A stretch of 64,000 nucleotides of DNA from Atrichornis clamosus (taxonomy: Eukaryota; Chordata; Aves; Passeriformes; Menuridae), in contig WBMZ01011896.1 in NCBI GenBank assembly GCA_013400975.1, positions 1 through 64,000 on the forward strand, given 5' to 3'. Each line of letters opens with the position of its first letter. The first letter of the stretch is position 1. A program made the position numbers and the translations under genes. A model generated the notes under the pieces. It was not told the origin of the DNA and searched no databases. It worked only from the letters and a program-made list of their open reading frames with translations. Positions 24,910 through 38,400 of this stretch are shown piece by piece.

Positions 24910-27900
24910 CGGGATGGGCAGCGGGGCGCCGCGCCGCCCAGACCACCAGAAAGGGTCCCCATGGCTCCCCCATCCTGTCCCATCCTCCCCGGCTCCTCCA
25001 CCACAGCCCTGCTCACCTCTGGTCCTTGGGACACACTCCACAACTGCCGTTGGCCCTGAACCAAAACCACCCGCGGCCCATCCCAGCTCCACCAGCCGGG
25101 TCTCGCTCTGGTGGGTGCTGGCTGATCCCCCAGCACTGGTTGATCTCCCAGTGCCAGCTGCACCAGTGGAGGCAGCGGAGTGGGAGGTGTGCCAAATGGG
25201 GAGGGTCTTGAGAGGTGGAAGGAGCTTCTTAGGGGACAAGACAAATTGTCCCCAGGGAATGTCCACCCAAAGGCCACTGGTGGGGTGCCAGTCTTACATT
25301 TTTGGCACTTTCTTGGCATGTGTGTTTTTTCCTTTTGAACCACCTAGAAGTGACAGCTGAGCCAGAGGCACATGCAGGTGGGTAGGTACAAAACGGGGAT
25401 GGACAAACCCTTCCCTGAAAATAGCTCAGAGATGAATAGTTGGTTCCATCACACACTTTCCATGGCCCGTTCTGGCTCGGTGCACACAGCAGTGCTTCCC
25501 TCAAATCCATGCCCACATCCCAAACCCAAGCACCCCAAATACTGTGATTCAAAATTAGTCCATGTCTCAGTCCAACTTTTAAGTCCCAGCACAGCCCAAC
25601 ATCCCAAATCTGCATCTGGGAGCCTGGTCCCACTTCTGGTCACAGCGGGGGCTGTCACCTGCTCTTGGCTCAACCCAAGAATGGTCGATGAGGACCATGT
25701 TCCTCTGAGCATCATCAGTCTGAGGTTGGGTGCTGCGCCCACCACCTTGTGTCTTTTACAGAAATGACTGCACTGTCGTTCCCTCACCATGCTGGGCAGC
25801 TTTCAGCACTCACTCTGCCCTCGGTGCTCCAGGGACACATCCATGCCCTCACAAACAGCAGCATCCACGGGTCAGCCACGTCTTGGCAGGGTTGGGCCGT
25901 GGGTGGCAAGTGGAGAGGACTTGGAGGCTGAAATCTGTCTCCCTACTGCCATCTGCACCTTGTACTCTTTCCTCTGTTTCTGACCTTGGCTTGGTGGGTG
26001 CTGTATGAAAAACACTGAAATGCTGCTCATTCCGTAAGTGTCCGTATTTCAGTCTGAAACCAAACAGAGCTGGTGGCTCGCAGGGCAGAGGTGGTCAGCA
26101 GATGGGTGTTAAACCCCCTGAACATGGCCATGCCCCCAGCAGTGCCATCAGGTTCCCTGCTGCCAGTGTCCCCACAGAAGCGTCGTCAGTGATGGGTTTG
26201 GTTGGTGATTAGCAACAGGTCCAGTGCTGGAGCCCAACATGCTTAGAGTACTACACTGCAGTGGAGGAACATCTGTTTGAATAAATAATAACCAAAACCC
26301 ATCCAACAGCAACACCCATCCTCCCCTCAGCTGCCAAAGGCCGCAGATGGATCCATCTCTGGGTGTCCAGTGCAGCCCAGACCAATCCCCAGTACCATGG
26401 GCTGCTGCTGGCATCCCAGGGGACAATTTGACATCAGTGGGGGCAGGATTTCCAACATGGATATTTCCTCATGGATACTGAGAACCGTTAACACTTTAGT
26501 TCACTTGATGAGGCTCAACCACACAAAACACCTGCCTGGCACCCTCTGGACAAGGGGGCTGCTGGGTGCAAAGGGAGCCTGGACCTGTGCCCATCCCTAT
26601 CACTCCTTGGACTCATGGGCTTGATGGAGAGGCTCTGCCCAGGGCTGCAGCTTCTGTCCCAAACAATGACAAACTACAGTCCTTTTCCCAGTGGAGAAGA
26701 GCATCTGATTCTGCAGATCTTAACCTGGAATGCTCCGGGGAAGCCAAGGAAAGTTTGGCCTCTGCTGGGACTTCAGGGTGGGAGTGAGGATTTGGCTAAA
26801 GGACCTGTAAGTTTTGATGTGGCGCCATGTCCTGCTGTCCACTCTTATCACGCTTCTACAAGCAGAAATCCCGAGCGTGTCCCACCGAAAAGCTGTTTGC
26901 AATGTGTGCTCATGGGCCAGCTCGGGAGACCTTCCTGGCTGTGCCGAGCTCCTCTTGTGACGGTCACCGCTCACCATGCTTGGCTGCTCTCCTCCTCGAT
27001 GCCTTAGAAGTACCCAAGAGAGATGGCACCTCCCAGGTCTGGCTTTACATTTTCAGGGAGAAAGATTGATGCTATTTTCCTACCAGCTCTTGTACTGTAC
27101 CATATCCAAGGTAGTCGTTTTTGTCCTGCTTCCGCATGGTATTTAGGCATCTGCTGAGCCACAAACTCATGCCCAAGTACCCTGTCAAATTGAAGCCTGT
27201 TACTCTTCTTGCAGCCTTAATCTCTTGCTACTGAACAGTTACCAGTACCAGTGTCCGTCGTCACGTCTGCTCTAGTTACGCCATATAATTTGACAAGGGT
27301 TTGGGCCCTTGCTCTTTGGTGTCTGTAGGAACCTCTCCACTGGATCCAAGAATGGAGTGAAGCCTCTTGGCTGCTCCCATTCCTGATCACTCATCCTCCT
27401 TCCCCTTCCTGGGGAAGTGCGGGCAGGACGGCTGTGCCACATGCTGGGACCACCAGGAAACAGCATTTGATGGCACAGCACTGTCTGAAGTGGACAGGCT
27501 GCTGTCAGCCCTCACCATGTTGGGGCTGGGAGCTGTTCCCTCCTCCTGAGCCCACCACATCCCATCTAATGGAGGTGTTTAAGGAAAAGGCAGCCAAGCC
27601 ACAGGCTGGGTCTTGCCTGGGTTTGCCAGTGGCCAAGGGCTGGTTTACAGCAGGATCCCTGTCCCCTGTTCTGTGTGGCAGTCCCTGGGGGACGTGCAGG
27701 TTCAGGCTCCATCTGGGAGCTCGTGTGTTGACTCTTGCAGCAGCACTGGGCTCTTCAGTGGGCACGAGCAAAATCTGCAAAGGCCAAAGTGTCCAGGTGT
27801 GTCCATTGCCTCTGGGCACTGCTGGCCCTGGGGTGCTGGGAAGAGGTGCAAGTGCTTGTTTTGCTGTTGCCCCAAATCCAGCCATTCCTCCTGGGTGCCC

Positions 27901-28559
27901 TGAAGGAGGTTCTCACATCCCTGAGCTGTCAGGAGGACACCGGCAGAGCGATACCATCCTGCTCCCACCTCTGGTGAGAGGCACAAAGCCCCTCCGTGCC
28001 TGCCTGCCCTCCTGAGGGGCCAAATGCATGGTACAGATGGAGCATAAATACCTCAGACCTTCCAGGCCGACTCTCTAAGATCTCAGCCCCTCCAGAAATT
28101 TACTCCTCACAGTCACGACCCCTGGTCTGAGGCCCAGCACTCTGGCATCCTCCACATGGCAGCGAAATCACACCCCAACGATATGGGATGTTGTAAATCC
28201 AGCTTGTAAATGATCTTCACTTCGTTTTGTTCAGTCTTTCTGATGTATATCTTGCTTTTTTTTTTGCAGGTGGTACTTTCTGGTGTAACAATTCTCTGCA
28301 GTTCTGGTATGAAGTTGGTGTATTTGTTAAAAGCAGTTTGTTCTATCCTTTTTTTTTTTTTGTGGTTTCCAGAAGCCCATTGGTGCATTGTACAATGGGA
28401 TCTTGTAGTGTGTCATGAGAAAGAAAAAAAATATGCAGATGTTATGGAGTGAATTTTATTTTCAAATGACTGTGTTGTTGACAACTATACATATAATACA
28501 TATATATAATCAAGATACTAAGAAAAAAAAATCTAAATTTACCAAAATCTGTATATTTT

Positions 28560-28565
28560 AATAAA
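28560..28565 (+). promoter_or_regulatory. SLC7A14: Candidate poly(A) signal, SLC7A14
   Basis: AATAAA in an AT-rich context at the end of the inferred 3' UTR; further AATAAA at 28713-28718. Confidence 0.4.
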
Positions 28566-28911
28566 TGCATAAAGCTTTAATGTGTGCCTTTACATTTAAA
28601 AATCAAAGAGGAACTAAGGGATTTGTAAAGAAAGCCAGAGACAAATGTGTCTTAGTGTTAGTTTCCATAGTAATGTAAATCTTTTAAATGAAAGACTAAA
28701 CCAAAATATAATAATAAAAAAAATTCCTATGTAAATTTGTTAAGCCAATCAGTACCTGAAGGTCTGATATTTTTTCAGTGCTAAATTGAATCTAGAGATT
28801 AACAAAATCTTGCTTTAAGTGATTCAAGATTTGCATTTTAGATTTATTTCAGTGGGCTGACTTTGTTATTTACTTTCAGTGCTGTGAGAGAAAATGGTTA
28901 TCTGTTTAACA

Positions 28912-28917
28912 AATAAA
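28912..28917 (+). promoter_or_regulatory. SLC7A14: Candidate distal poly(A) signal, SLC7A14
   Basis: AATAAA running into an A tract, followed some 45 bases on by a GT-rich CTATTGCTGTGTG, the arrangement expected for cleavage and polyadenylation. Confidence 0.5.
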
Positions 28918-28935
28918 AAAAAAAAAAAGGAAGAA

Positions 28936-31235
28936 ACCTAAAGCCAAGGACCACAGGTTGACTATTGCTGTGTGAAGGCCTGGGGAGCACCAAAGCCTTC
29001 CCATCTGCTCATGGCGCTGCTGACACCCACCTTTCCCTGGGGAAACTGGAGTGTCACAGCACTGTCCCCTCCCTGCACAGGCAGCAGGGCCACGAGGAGG
29101 CAGACACAGCTTTTTGCCCCCTCTGGGGTACTCAGGGCCACCAGTGTCCCCCACCATGGGCTCCCTCCTGCTATCCCTTTTCTTTGGGGAGTGGGGAGCC
29201 TGCCAGGTGCGCTCCCCATCATGGGATCACCAGCTGCAATCGATCCTGGTGGAGCTGGGGAGGGCTTTGCTGGACATTGGGGACCAACAGCTCCACACCA
29301 AGGTGACCACCATAGCTCACAGCCACCACCCCGCAGTTGGTGTTTGGAATGGTGTGGAGCAGTTTTTCCATTCAGGAGAATTACATTTGATGTATTTTGA
29401 GGTTTCGGGTCAGCAAAGGAGCACTAAAAGCTTTCATGAGCCAACAGTGTGGCCAACCCAGACCAAGAGAGCCTCAGGGGTAGCAGGGTGTTTTGGGAGG
29501 GCACAAAGCATGTGTTTCTCCTTTGATCCTTTATAAGCTAGAAAAGTTGAATGTTCTTTGTGCTTTCTCTGAACACTTCCTCTCTGTGGTGCCAGCACTA
29601 ATACCCCGTCACATTCTTGGCCTGATCTCCTCGCACCCCACAGTTGCAGACATACGTTTTCCCTGCTGCTGCTGCAGGGTTGTTTTGCTTTGGTGGGTTT
29701 TTAAATCTCTTCCTTGAAATAAAGCTTCTTCCTTCCTCTGAGCAGCTCTCCCAGGGCCCTCTGGGAGTTGGATTTGGGGTTGGATGCTGGTAACCTGTGA
29801 CCACGTGCAGAGCAAGCAGAGCCCCAGCAACATCCCCTGCCAAGGGTCCCCAGCACCACGTGCTTCAAGATCACAGAACGGGTAAAATTGGAAAGGATTG
29901 GTGCACCCCAAGGATGTGGGCAGCAAAATAATCCCGAAGTGCTGTCTGGCAGTGCTTGTTCCCAATCAGGCCATGCACCTCCCGCAGCATCAAAACCCTC
30001 CCTCGGGCATCCGAGACAGGTATTCCTGTGCTTTTCCCTCCCAGTGTGCTCCAGGGCTGTTTGCAGGGCAGCATTCCAGCGGATTTCTGCTCCGAGGTCT
30101 CCCACGCTGGAGCCGATCCCGGGGTTAAGCGGGTGAATCCGCGGGCACAATCTACAATTCCCGGGCAGCCTGCACAAGCTGGCACGTCTGTGCCCCCCTT
30201 CGCCCGGGGCACCCGCACATCAATGGCAGCACTGACAGCGTCCTCCGGCGCGTACAACAACTGCCTGTGCCCTGCCTGTGATGTCATGGGCACAAGTGTC
30301 CTGCCACCGCCCGCCGCCCGCCCTGGGGACATTGCACAGCGGTGCACAGCTCACACAACAGAGCCGCGTTCAAGGCTGCTCGGTGTGGAAGGCAGATGCT
30401 CGGGCTGCTGCCCGTCCCTGCTCCAGGCAGGCAAAGGGTCCTTGTGGAGCACAGCCAGCCTCCCTTTGCCTCCTTTCAAACGCTCCATCTTCCCACGTGG
30501 AGGAGGAGAGAGGTGGGAGCTGCAGCACCCTTGCCCGTGGCTGTTCTGCCCAATTTGGCTTCTCCAGCTGAAGCAGACCAAGGACAGTCCCGAATCCACA
30601 AGGCTTGACTCGCATCCTTGTTGTCAAATCATTCTTCATGACTGCACAGACCCTTCTCCTTCCCTCGCCTCTCCCCTTGCCCACGCCTGAACAGCAGCTA
30701 TTCGTTTTTTCCTTCTCCTGGCTTACACAAATTGTTTGAACTGAGTTAACATCTCTGGGAACAGATGGGATTTTGTATCAATGTAATTAAATTGCTACAG
30801 CCTCTGGTAAAGACAGAGTTAGATCTTGATCTTACACAGTTTTAATCAGAGCGATGACCCCAGATCAGGCTCTTATTTTAGTTGAGAGCACTTTCAGCAA
30901 CATGAGGTCTCAACTTCACAGTGCTCTGGGTACATCTCCAGCATTTCAGGGGGTTTCTAAGTATTCCCAATATAAAGAATCCCACAGATAGGTACCACTG
31001 GTACAAGCTGCTACAGGGAACATTGAAAGGACCAACGGATAAGATAACGGAGAGTCTTATGTAGGAAGTTTACTCATATTTTAAATATACCCTGCTTAAT
31101 TCCACAGCAGAGCAGAATTTTTCATCCTGAACTGCTATTAAAAAAAAAAAAATCTTCAAAATCATTGGGAAACCCCTGTCATGGAAAAACTAGCTATGGA
31201 AACACACAGGAAGGAAGGAAAAAAAAAGAAGTCAG
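28936..31235. other. Tail-to-tail intergenic spacer SLC7A14 / CLDN11
   Basis: No gene seen. It contains another AATAAA (29718-29723) followed by a GT-rich stretch, which could be a further SLC7A14 end, and a CpG cluster at about 30070-30320. From 30700 on it is AT-rich unique sequence. Confidence 0.6.
30070..30320. promoter_or_regulatory. CpG cluster between two gene tails
   Basis: Roughly twenty CpG dinucleotides by eye in 250 bases, with SP1-like CCGCCC runs near 30306-30320 and CCGCGG-type motifs. The flanks are CpG-poor. It lies where neither neighbour has its promoter, so it may be an enhancer, an orphan CpG island or a non-coding RNA promoter. No exon could be assigned. Confidence 0.4.
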
Positions 31236-32174
31236 AGGTTGCAGGTACTCTGTTATTTATTGTACAGTATTTCACTGAAAGTACAAAGGCATCATCAGTA
31301 CTCACCAGAATTGTATTGTAACAGGTACATTATACTGCATGTTAAAATGTGCTGCTTTAACGAGGCAAGACAGAAAACAAACTTAGAGGAAGAAAAAAAA
31401 GGAGTTTAAAAAAATGTAAAAATACATTTTTAGTAACTGATCTGTACAAAAGAGAAAAAAAGGAAACTAAACCAGAGGGCAGGGATTAGAGCCCCCAAAG
31501 TCATTTATAACTATTTTAAAAGGCACTGTTATCTACCATGTCATTAGGACCTTTGGGTTCGGTTTCCTTCATACTGATGACTGTGGGGGTAGGGGAAATA
31601 CTGTTACTAAAATGATCAGACTCATACAAAAGTATTTACAGAGAAAGGCAGAAAAATCCCCTCCTCTTGTTCTAAAAGAGAAACATTTGCCCGGTGGGAG
31701 AGGACAGCCTTCCTCCCTATCCTCCCCACCCGTGCCAAAGCCGTGACCTTGAGCGGGGGAAAACAAACAGTGAGGTGGGGGAGAAGCTGTCAGAGTCCTC
31801 CTAACAATGGGAAACTCTCTCATTTCTGTTTTACTGCTTTAAACTCTCCCATAATCAGGGGAGCTAGAAAATAAACTAACATCCCTAAAACTCACATGAC
31901 AACCCCAAACCATCCTGGCTGCAAGAAGATGGGGCAGGGGGTCAGGACAAAACGGGAAGGACCAAGAGGTAGGGCTGGCTGGAGCTGTCTTTCTAGAGAA
32001 GGGGGGAAGAGATGGGGAGAATAATGCTTCAAACTACCAGACATTTGTGCTGCTTTTCTAAACCTCCCCCTGGGAGCCTGACAGCCTGAGCGTGTGTCAG
32101 TAGAAGCAAACCCAGGGCACACGAACCCACCAGCCAAAGCATCCGGCGGCAGCCGTGGGGCGTCCCCGGGGCGA
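31236..32174 (-). other. CLDN11: CLDN11 3' UTR (extent inferred)
   Basis: About 940 bases after the CLDN11 stop on the minus strand, ending just past an AATAAA (complement of 31256-31261). A TGTAAATA Pumilio-type motif lies in it as TATTTACA at 31632-31639. Confidence 0.65.
31256..31261 (-). promoter_or_regulatory. CLDN11: CLDN11 poly(A) signal
   Basis: AATAAA on the minus strand. Beyond it, in transcript direction, lies a pyrimidine-rich tract ending TGTGTGTT, a suitable downstream element. Confidence 0.6.
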
Positions 32175-32407
32175 TTACACGTGGGCGCTCTTGGCGTGGG
32201 TGGGGGAGCTGGATCCCGAGCCGTAGTAGAAGCGGTTCTCGCCGAACGTCTGCGCGTCTCCCGAGCAGCACACGATGACGCAGCCGCCGAAGAGGCAGAG
32301 GGCAGAGCCGATCCAGCCCGTGTACAGCGAGTAGCCGAAGCTCATGATGGTGGTCTCGCGGTGGGCGCACACGGGAAACCAGATGGTCGCCACCACGCCG
32401 CACATGG
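32175..32407 (-). CDS. CLDN11: CLDN11 coding exon 3 with stop
   Basis: Encodes the end of A131 to residue 207: helix 3 (MCGVVATIWFPVC), extracellular loop 2 (AHRETTIMSFGYSLYTGW), helix 4 and the cytosolic tail ending THAKSAHV. Acceptor CCCCCCAG, stop TAA at 32177-32175. Confidence 0.97.
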
Positions 32408-35400
32408 CTGGGGGGAGAGGGAAAGGGCAGGGTTAGGGTTCCAAACCGGAGGTGACTCCAGCGGGTAACCCCGCCACGGGACAGCAAGCACGCCAGAGCT
32501 GGAGGAAAGCACCGCAGGACGGGGGACAGACAGGAAACACATCCCTCCTCCCTTCTTGTCCCAGGCATCAGGGCTGGATGCAACAGATCGCCAAGCAGGA
32601 GGCAACGTGAGATCCTCATGAGAGAGAGGTGGAGAGAGGACAGCCATCTCTCTCAGGCGCCAACAAGAAGGAAAAACAACCACGGCCTGACACAAGCTGA
32701 TATACTCATTAGAAGGAAACAGATTTGTTCCCCAGAAATATCCTTAAGAGGGAAAAATGAGAGTCATCCCCAAAACTGATGCTGGAGAGCTGCAGAATTA
32801 GGAATAGATTAGATAAGAAGCAAAGCCATGAAAACCATACGGATCAGTGAGAGGGTAAAATCCACGGCCCAGAGTGAACTGGTTTAAATGACTCTTTCCA
32901 CATGGACTCACGTGCTGCGTCCACAGGCCATGTCAATCCACATGGCCACATAAACATCACCAACATATCCCAGCGCAATAAGGCAGGCTAGGGTTTATGA
33001 AATACAAGCAGAAAATGGGCAGGGACAAAATAACCTGCAGTTCAGCACTGCTGGAGGGCTTTTATGGAAAGGGAAATGTCTCATAAATCTGGAAAGCAGA
33101 TTCCACTTCCCTATGGAAAATTTCTATCAAGCGATGGGGACAAACCCAGCAAGGCTCTCCAGACATTTACTGCATTGAGTAAAAATAGGACCTGAAGTGT
33201 CTGCAGAAAGGAAAACAGGGTTCTACCTAGAGACTGCAGCGGGTCAAAAAATGACTGCAGTCTTCACATTTTACTTGAAATTCCACAGGGGTTTTTCCCA
33301 CAAAAAGCAGGAAGGCAGCTGCAGTGGTGCTGTGAGGTGACATGTGAGGGAGACAGTCCCCACAGAGTCCCCACATGCACCGAGGGCAACGGGAGTTGAT
33401 GGTGTTAATCACCTCCCAGGAGCAGGTCCTAAAACAATACTCCTTGATGGCCTGTACATCTGAGAAGAATTAATCTGTCAATATTTACTTGCCTCCGGGA
33501 CAAGCTGTGCAGGACTCCATCCTTGTGGCTATCAGAGAATCAGAGCAAAACAATAACAGGACCGTGGCAGCGTTACAGATTTCCACCGACCGTGTTAAAA
33601 GGTATCTGGAGGCAGTGTCAGAAAGTTAAGGTTGCAAGAGGGAAAAAGAAAGGGGTGAGATTAAAAATAAAATTGTTTAGTTAAAGCAGAGAACAAACCG
33701 TAGCTCCTGGCCGGTACAGCAAAAAACCCATCCCCAAAGCTGCAGTTATTGTGAGAGAAAATATTTTCTTATGGAAAAGAGAAGAACATTTGAAGGATGC
33801 TTATAAAGCCAGTAATAATTTTGGGCCTCCTCAAAGGAAGGGCCCCGCAGCTTTGGAAGGAATCTTGGAGAAGGCAGGGAGGGGAGAAGAGCATTTCTTC
33901 TGCGTGTGGAGTGGTCCTGCTAACAGCTCATGAACCTCCAACGCTTTAAAACAAAAATGTATCAGTTGGGAATCCACAAAGCATTCTAATGGGCTCTGGG
34001 AACAAAGCTGCTTTGTTGTCCGAAAAAACACAATCATCTTTTCTTTCTCTGTCAGCAGTAAATATATATATATTTTTGTCTATAGACTATAAGAGCCTTA
34101 TCTATCCAGACCCTCCCCCACAAGACAGGACCGAAGAAAACACTTGCACTGGGGTGAGAAGAGCTCTCAGGGATGCTCACACAATGGCATCTCTTGTGCG
34201 TGTGGCTCCACTACATGTAAAACCACCTTATTTTAATGCTGACAATACCAGAAAGCTGTGAAACACAAGCCAAGGACTTTGCATGGGTTCACTTGACCTC
34301 TCTGTCTTTGGAGGCCACCAGCTGCCGTCAGTCACCAGTGACCCCGTTGCTGAGCAAGAGGAATGCCCTGGAACAGGACTGGGTTTCATCGCTCTGCATA
34401 GATTAGGTTGGGCTGTAAATCCTCCGAGGAGATGGGAAAAGGACACTCAGCAATTGCAATATCTCTCTGTGGACTCAAATTTTGTTCTGATTGTATCACA
34501 GGGAGAAAAAGGTGACTTGCCAAGAAACCCAAAGAGATTGGAAGAGGCATTTTAGGGCAAGTTTCAAGTTTTAAAATAACTGCCTACGTGGAAAAGGAGC
34601 GTACATAGAAGTTATTATCCCTTCTCTTGTGCTAATGCTGAGAGACCCTTTGCCTCTCTCTAAATAAGAAAGTCTTCAGACAGTAGAGCTGCTGTAGTCA
34701 ATATAATCTAGCAGAAAAGTAAGAGAAGGGCTGCAAAGAGAAGGAATATTTTCTATAAGAGCAACTAAGTTAGTTGGAAAAGCAGGCAGGTTTTGGGGCA
34801 CACGTGTGGAAAGTTTGCCTGCTTTCTGCAGCTAGAGTGGGCAATCTTGTAAAAGCCACTGCCTCTACCTAAAAAAATCATCTCAGCACTGCATGCCATG
34901 AATGTCCTTGCTCCATCGGATTGCTGTGAATCCACAGGGACATGTCCCAGCTCCCAGCGTTTCCAAGTCCTCTTTAACTGTGGATTTGTGGTAGCTCAGT
35001 CTGTTGAACTGTAACTCTTAATACTCTACATTACAGGCGTGTTTGAGTCAGATGGACGTGCACAGGGACAAGAAGTACAGAAGGTGCTTGGAGAGCTGGG
35101 GGAGAGGGAGCAGGATTACTCCAACTCAAGGGACAGTGAGGCTCTGCCAAATTCCTTAACAGTAAGTTAAAGGCTTTCTGCAGAAGAAAGAATAATTTTC
35201 TTTCACAGCTAAATTTAACTATTCCAAGTTGCTGACTCAAAGCCACACAGATTTCTCTTTCAAAGCACTTAGTTGACATAATTTTTCTCTATGTTCAAGG
35301 CAATATTTTTGTCTCCATATCTGTGGTTTTACAAGTAAATCTCATGCAGTGACCAGAAAAACTCATTAACATCCTTTATTTAGTACACAATAGCTTGCAG

Positions 35401-38400
35401 GTAATTTTGTAGTGGTAATTCCCACTAACTAAGATATACTTCATCCGTTTTCCAGTGTCTGAATCCCTCTCCTCCATCAGGAAAATGCCCCCTTGGTTAC
35501 CAGCAAGAGGTCCTCCAAATTAGTATCAGCAACACAGACGGGGCCAGGGTTTTTCCATCAACACCAACGTATGAAATGTTTTCATACCAGCTCAGAGCAA
35601 ACCTCTGCTGACGGTTGTTTTCGGCAATAAATCAATTCTCTGGGTCAGATAGGATCAAGCAAGGCCATAAACACATCAGCAGCAGGATAGGAGGGTGTGC
35701 ACACAGGTTGCACTCTGCAGCCTGCGATTATCAGTGGACAGAAAGATCAATGGAATATCTGAGCCCATTGTTTTCCTGGCAAGTTTCCAACTTTTTATAT
35801 GTTTTCTTTTTTCTTTTTTCTTTTTTTTTTTTTTTTTTTTTTTTGGCTCGATGCTGTGTTTCAATCCCTGTTTTCCCTTATAATGAATTTCAGTGACAAA
35901 CTGCCATCCCTTCCCTGAGCAGCAAGTGAAATTTGCCACGGGGCCAGCTCTCCTGATTGCATCCCCAGTCCCTATTTCTGCTGCACTGGGGAGTGTTTTT
36001 GGGGGTTGTTTTCTTTTAACCACAGCTCTGGGAGTTGCTCTCCCCTAAGAGGAAAAGCCTGGAGCCTGTGAGGTTGTGGAAACCGTGGGTGAGAGTTCAG
36101 TGGCCAGGGGGTGAATAAGAACAGTCCAGGGCATGTTACTTGTAGAATATAATGGATTTTAAGTCAGTATTATATCTTTCAGGGCCTGATCCATGCTTGT
36201 TAAATGCTCTGGAATGGTGACACCTCATTTTGCAAGTAACAGATCATTAATCAGCTTAAACAACGTCAAAGTCCAAAATTCTCTACATTATTCTTCTTCC
36301 AAAGGGACTGTCTTGCTGATCAGCCTGGAAAAAAAGTGGGCTTTGTAAATGTAAATGTGGGTTGTTTTGTTTTTTCTCTTTTTTTAAGGAAAGCAACTTA
36401 AGAGCAGAAGGAGCTTATTTATTCTTCATTTGTGATCTGACAAAAAGAGCATGACTGTAATTGTGACTAAAACATTGTGATCAGGCTGCTGGTCCCAGCC
36501 CAGATCATTCAGGACATCAGTGACATGAGTAAATCACTTCACCTGTAGGTGCTTCAGAGCTTACAGGCGTGCAAATCAGTAAGATTTTGTCCAAATCCCA
36601 CCCAAAGAGCATTCATCTGCCAGTGTCTCTGTGATACAAATGTGCAAGATGTGATGTCTCACATTTCCTTTACTCAGAGGATCTACCTAGTGGAAAAATC
36701 CTATTCTGAGGCAGAGGGGAGCCTGGCTTATGGAGCACCGCAACTCTCCATCATCCCCTCACATCTGTTCTCCCCCCTTGTGTCCCACCACAGCACAACT
36801 GGGATGGGATAGTGGCACACCAGACCCCAAACCCCTGTGGGACACTGTAGCACATGGGGTTTCCCTTGTTCTAATGCAACGTTACCCAACACAGCCACTG
36901 AAGTTTGCCACATGTGCGCTGGTCCTGTCATCCTGTTGCCCTTTGGGATTTTTAGGGACGATCCTCCTGCCTCCACATCTGCAGACATACAAACAGGGCT
37001 AACCTGTAGCATGATTCTCCTTGACTGGAACCAAAAACTTCTGTGACAAAGTGCAGCTCTGCTGGGCCTCCCCATCCTGGGCAAGGCAAATCCATCACAG
37101 CAGACTCCTCCAGCACTAAAATGTCATCCACAAGAATAAAAAACCCACTTTCTCTTTCACTTTTCCAAGCCCAAATACATGACTCACGGTTCTGGGGCAG
37201 GAATGAAGGTCACATTCCAACACGACTGTTCATGATTGGGTTGTTCTCGACAGGCCCTATAAAGCTGATTTTAGGACTTCCCGCTGTGCCCTTAAACTCC
37301 ACAGGCACCAGTAGGGCCTCTTGGACTCAATCCCTTAGATTTGGGATGTATGGACTCGTACTAACCACAAGGCACCAGAGGAGGGATCACTTGCATGGAA
37401 GGAGCATCCAGAGGGCAGCCCTTCCGAGTGTGCAGCTATATTCAGTGCCCACTTGAAAAAAAATAAGGAGAAGAAGAAGAAAGAAGATGGGCATGATGTC
37501 AGTGCTGGCCGCCAGCGAGCAGCAGAGCCACACAAAGAGGCCACTTTCCCTCACCCCTCCTCCCCTGCCACAGACGGGTGAAAACAAGGCCGCGCAGGCT
37601 GTTGCTGAGATGACGAGGCCTCAAGAACATGCAGGTGTTGCATGGGGGACAATGAGCTCCACAGTCTGCGCTGCGCAAAACAATCTCCTCCGCAAGCACC
37701 CAGGATGGGAAGAAATTCCCAGGGGAATTAGGAGGCCAAGGGCTAGGCTGGCCAGAGGGAGTTGGGAGGCACAGGGGGCATGCCAGCCCTCTGCCCATGT
37801 GTGTATCATCCCTCTTCCCACGTCTGTGCCACCTTTGTGCTCCTTCCCCTCTGTTGCCACAGGACCGGCCCTGCTCAGTAAGGGTTTCCCTTCCCACATT
37901 CCTCAGCTTACTTTACCTGGATGCCTAAGGAAAATTTGGAGGCTATCTCTTCCCTGTAAATAGCTTAGAAACTTAGACCCTTTTCCAAAAACAACATCAG
38001 TTCCACAGTGAACCAGCAAAGCCAGTGCCTGCAGTCACCGCCCGTGTGTGATGGCCTTCCCAGAGCTGCTGTGCTTGGGGAGTCCACAAGGCAAAGACAG
38101 TGGGATTCACAACCCTCCCTGCTAATCCTGCTTCATTCCCTGCCTCCTGTCCTTGTCCTCCCGCCCCTGTCCGTGCCTTTTGTCTGTGGACTGCAGTGAT
38201 GCTGGAGAGTTCCAGGGCCAGCCCAGCCTGGACAAACATCCTTCCGGGAGAACGCGCTCAACCAGCCGGCACCGTCTGGGAGCAGAGGAAGAGCTCTGTC
38301 CCTCCACACGCAGGGGGAGCCTTACCCAGGAGGATGATGAGGATCCCTCCCAGCTGGGACCGCCGGTACTTGGCTGCTCCAGGCTCGTGGCCCATCCGGA

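Larger units (their letters stand above)
24910..28935 (+). other. SLC7A14: SLC7A14 3' UTR (extent inferred)
   Basis: About 4 kb downstream of the stop with no coding exon. The proximal part is GC-moderate; the last 800 bases (from about 28140) are AT-rich and typical of a conserved 3' UTR end. Poly(A) signals AATAAA occur at 26280, 28560, 28713 and 28912. Mammalian SLC7A14 also has a very long 3' UTR. The end is placed after the 28912 signal, but transcripts may run to the AATAAA at 29718. Confidence 0.6.

Noticed and set aside
28260..28275. Acceptor-like T tract plus GCAG in the SLC7A14 3' UTR
   Set aside because: The protein is complete at 24909 and no coding continuation or donor pair is evident.
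29870..29920. Possible minus-strand CR1 end (AAGATCACAGAACGG, TTGGAAAGG)
   Set aside because: Only about 30 bases are reminiscent of CR1 and the sequence after them does not follow the element; too weak to annotate.
35676..36023. 115-codon frame with a poly-lysine run
   Set aside because: The lysines are the translated poly(T) tract; no homology on either side.
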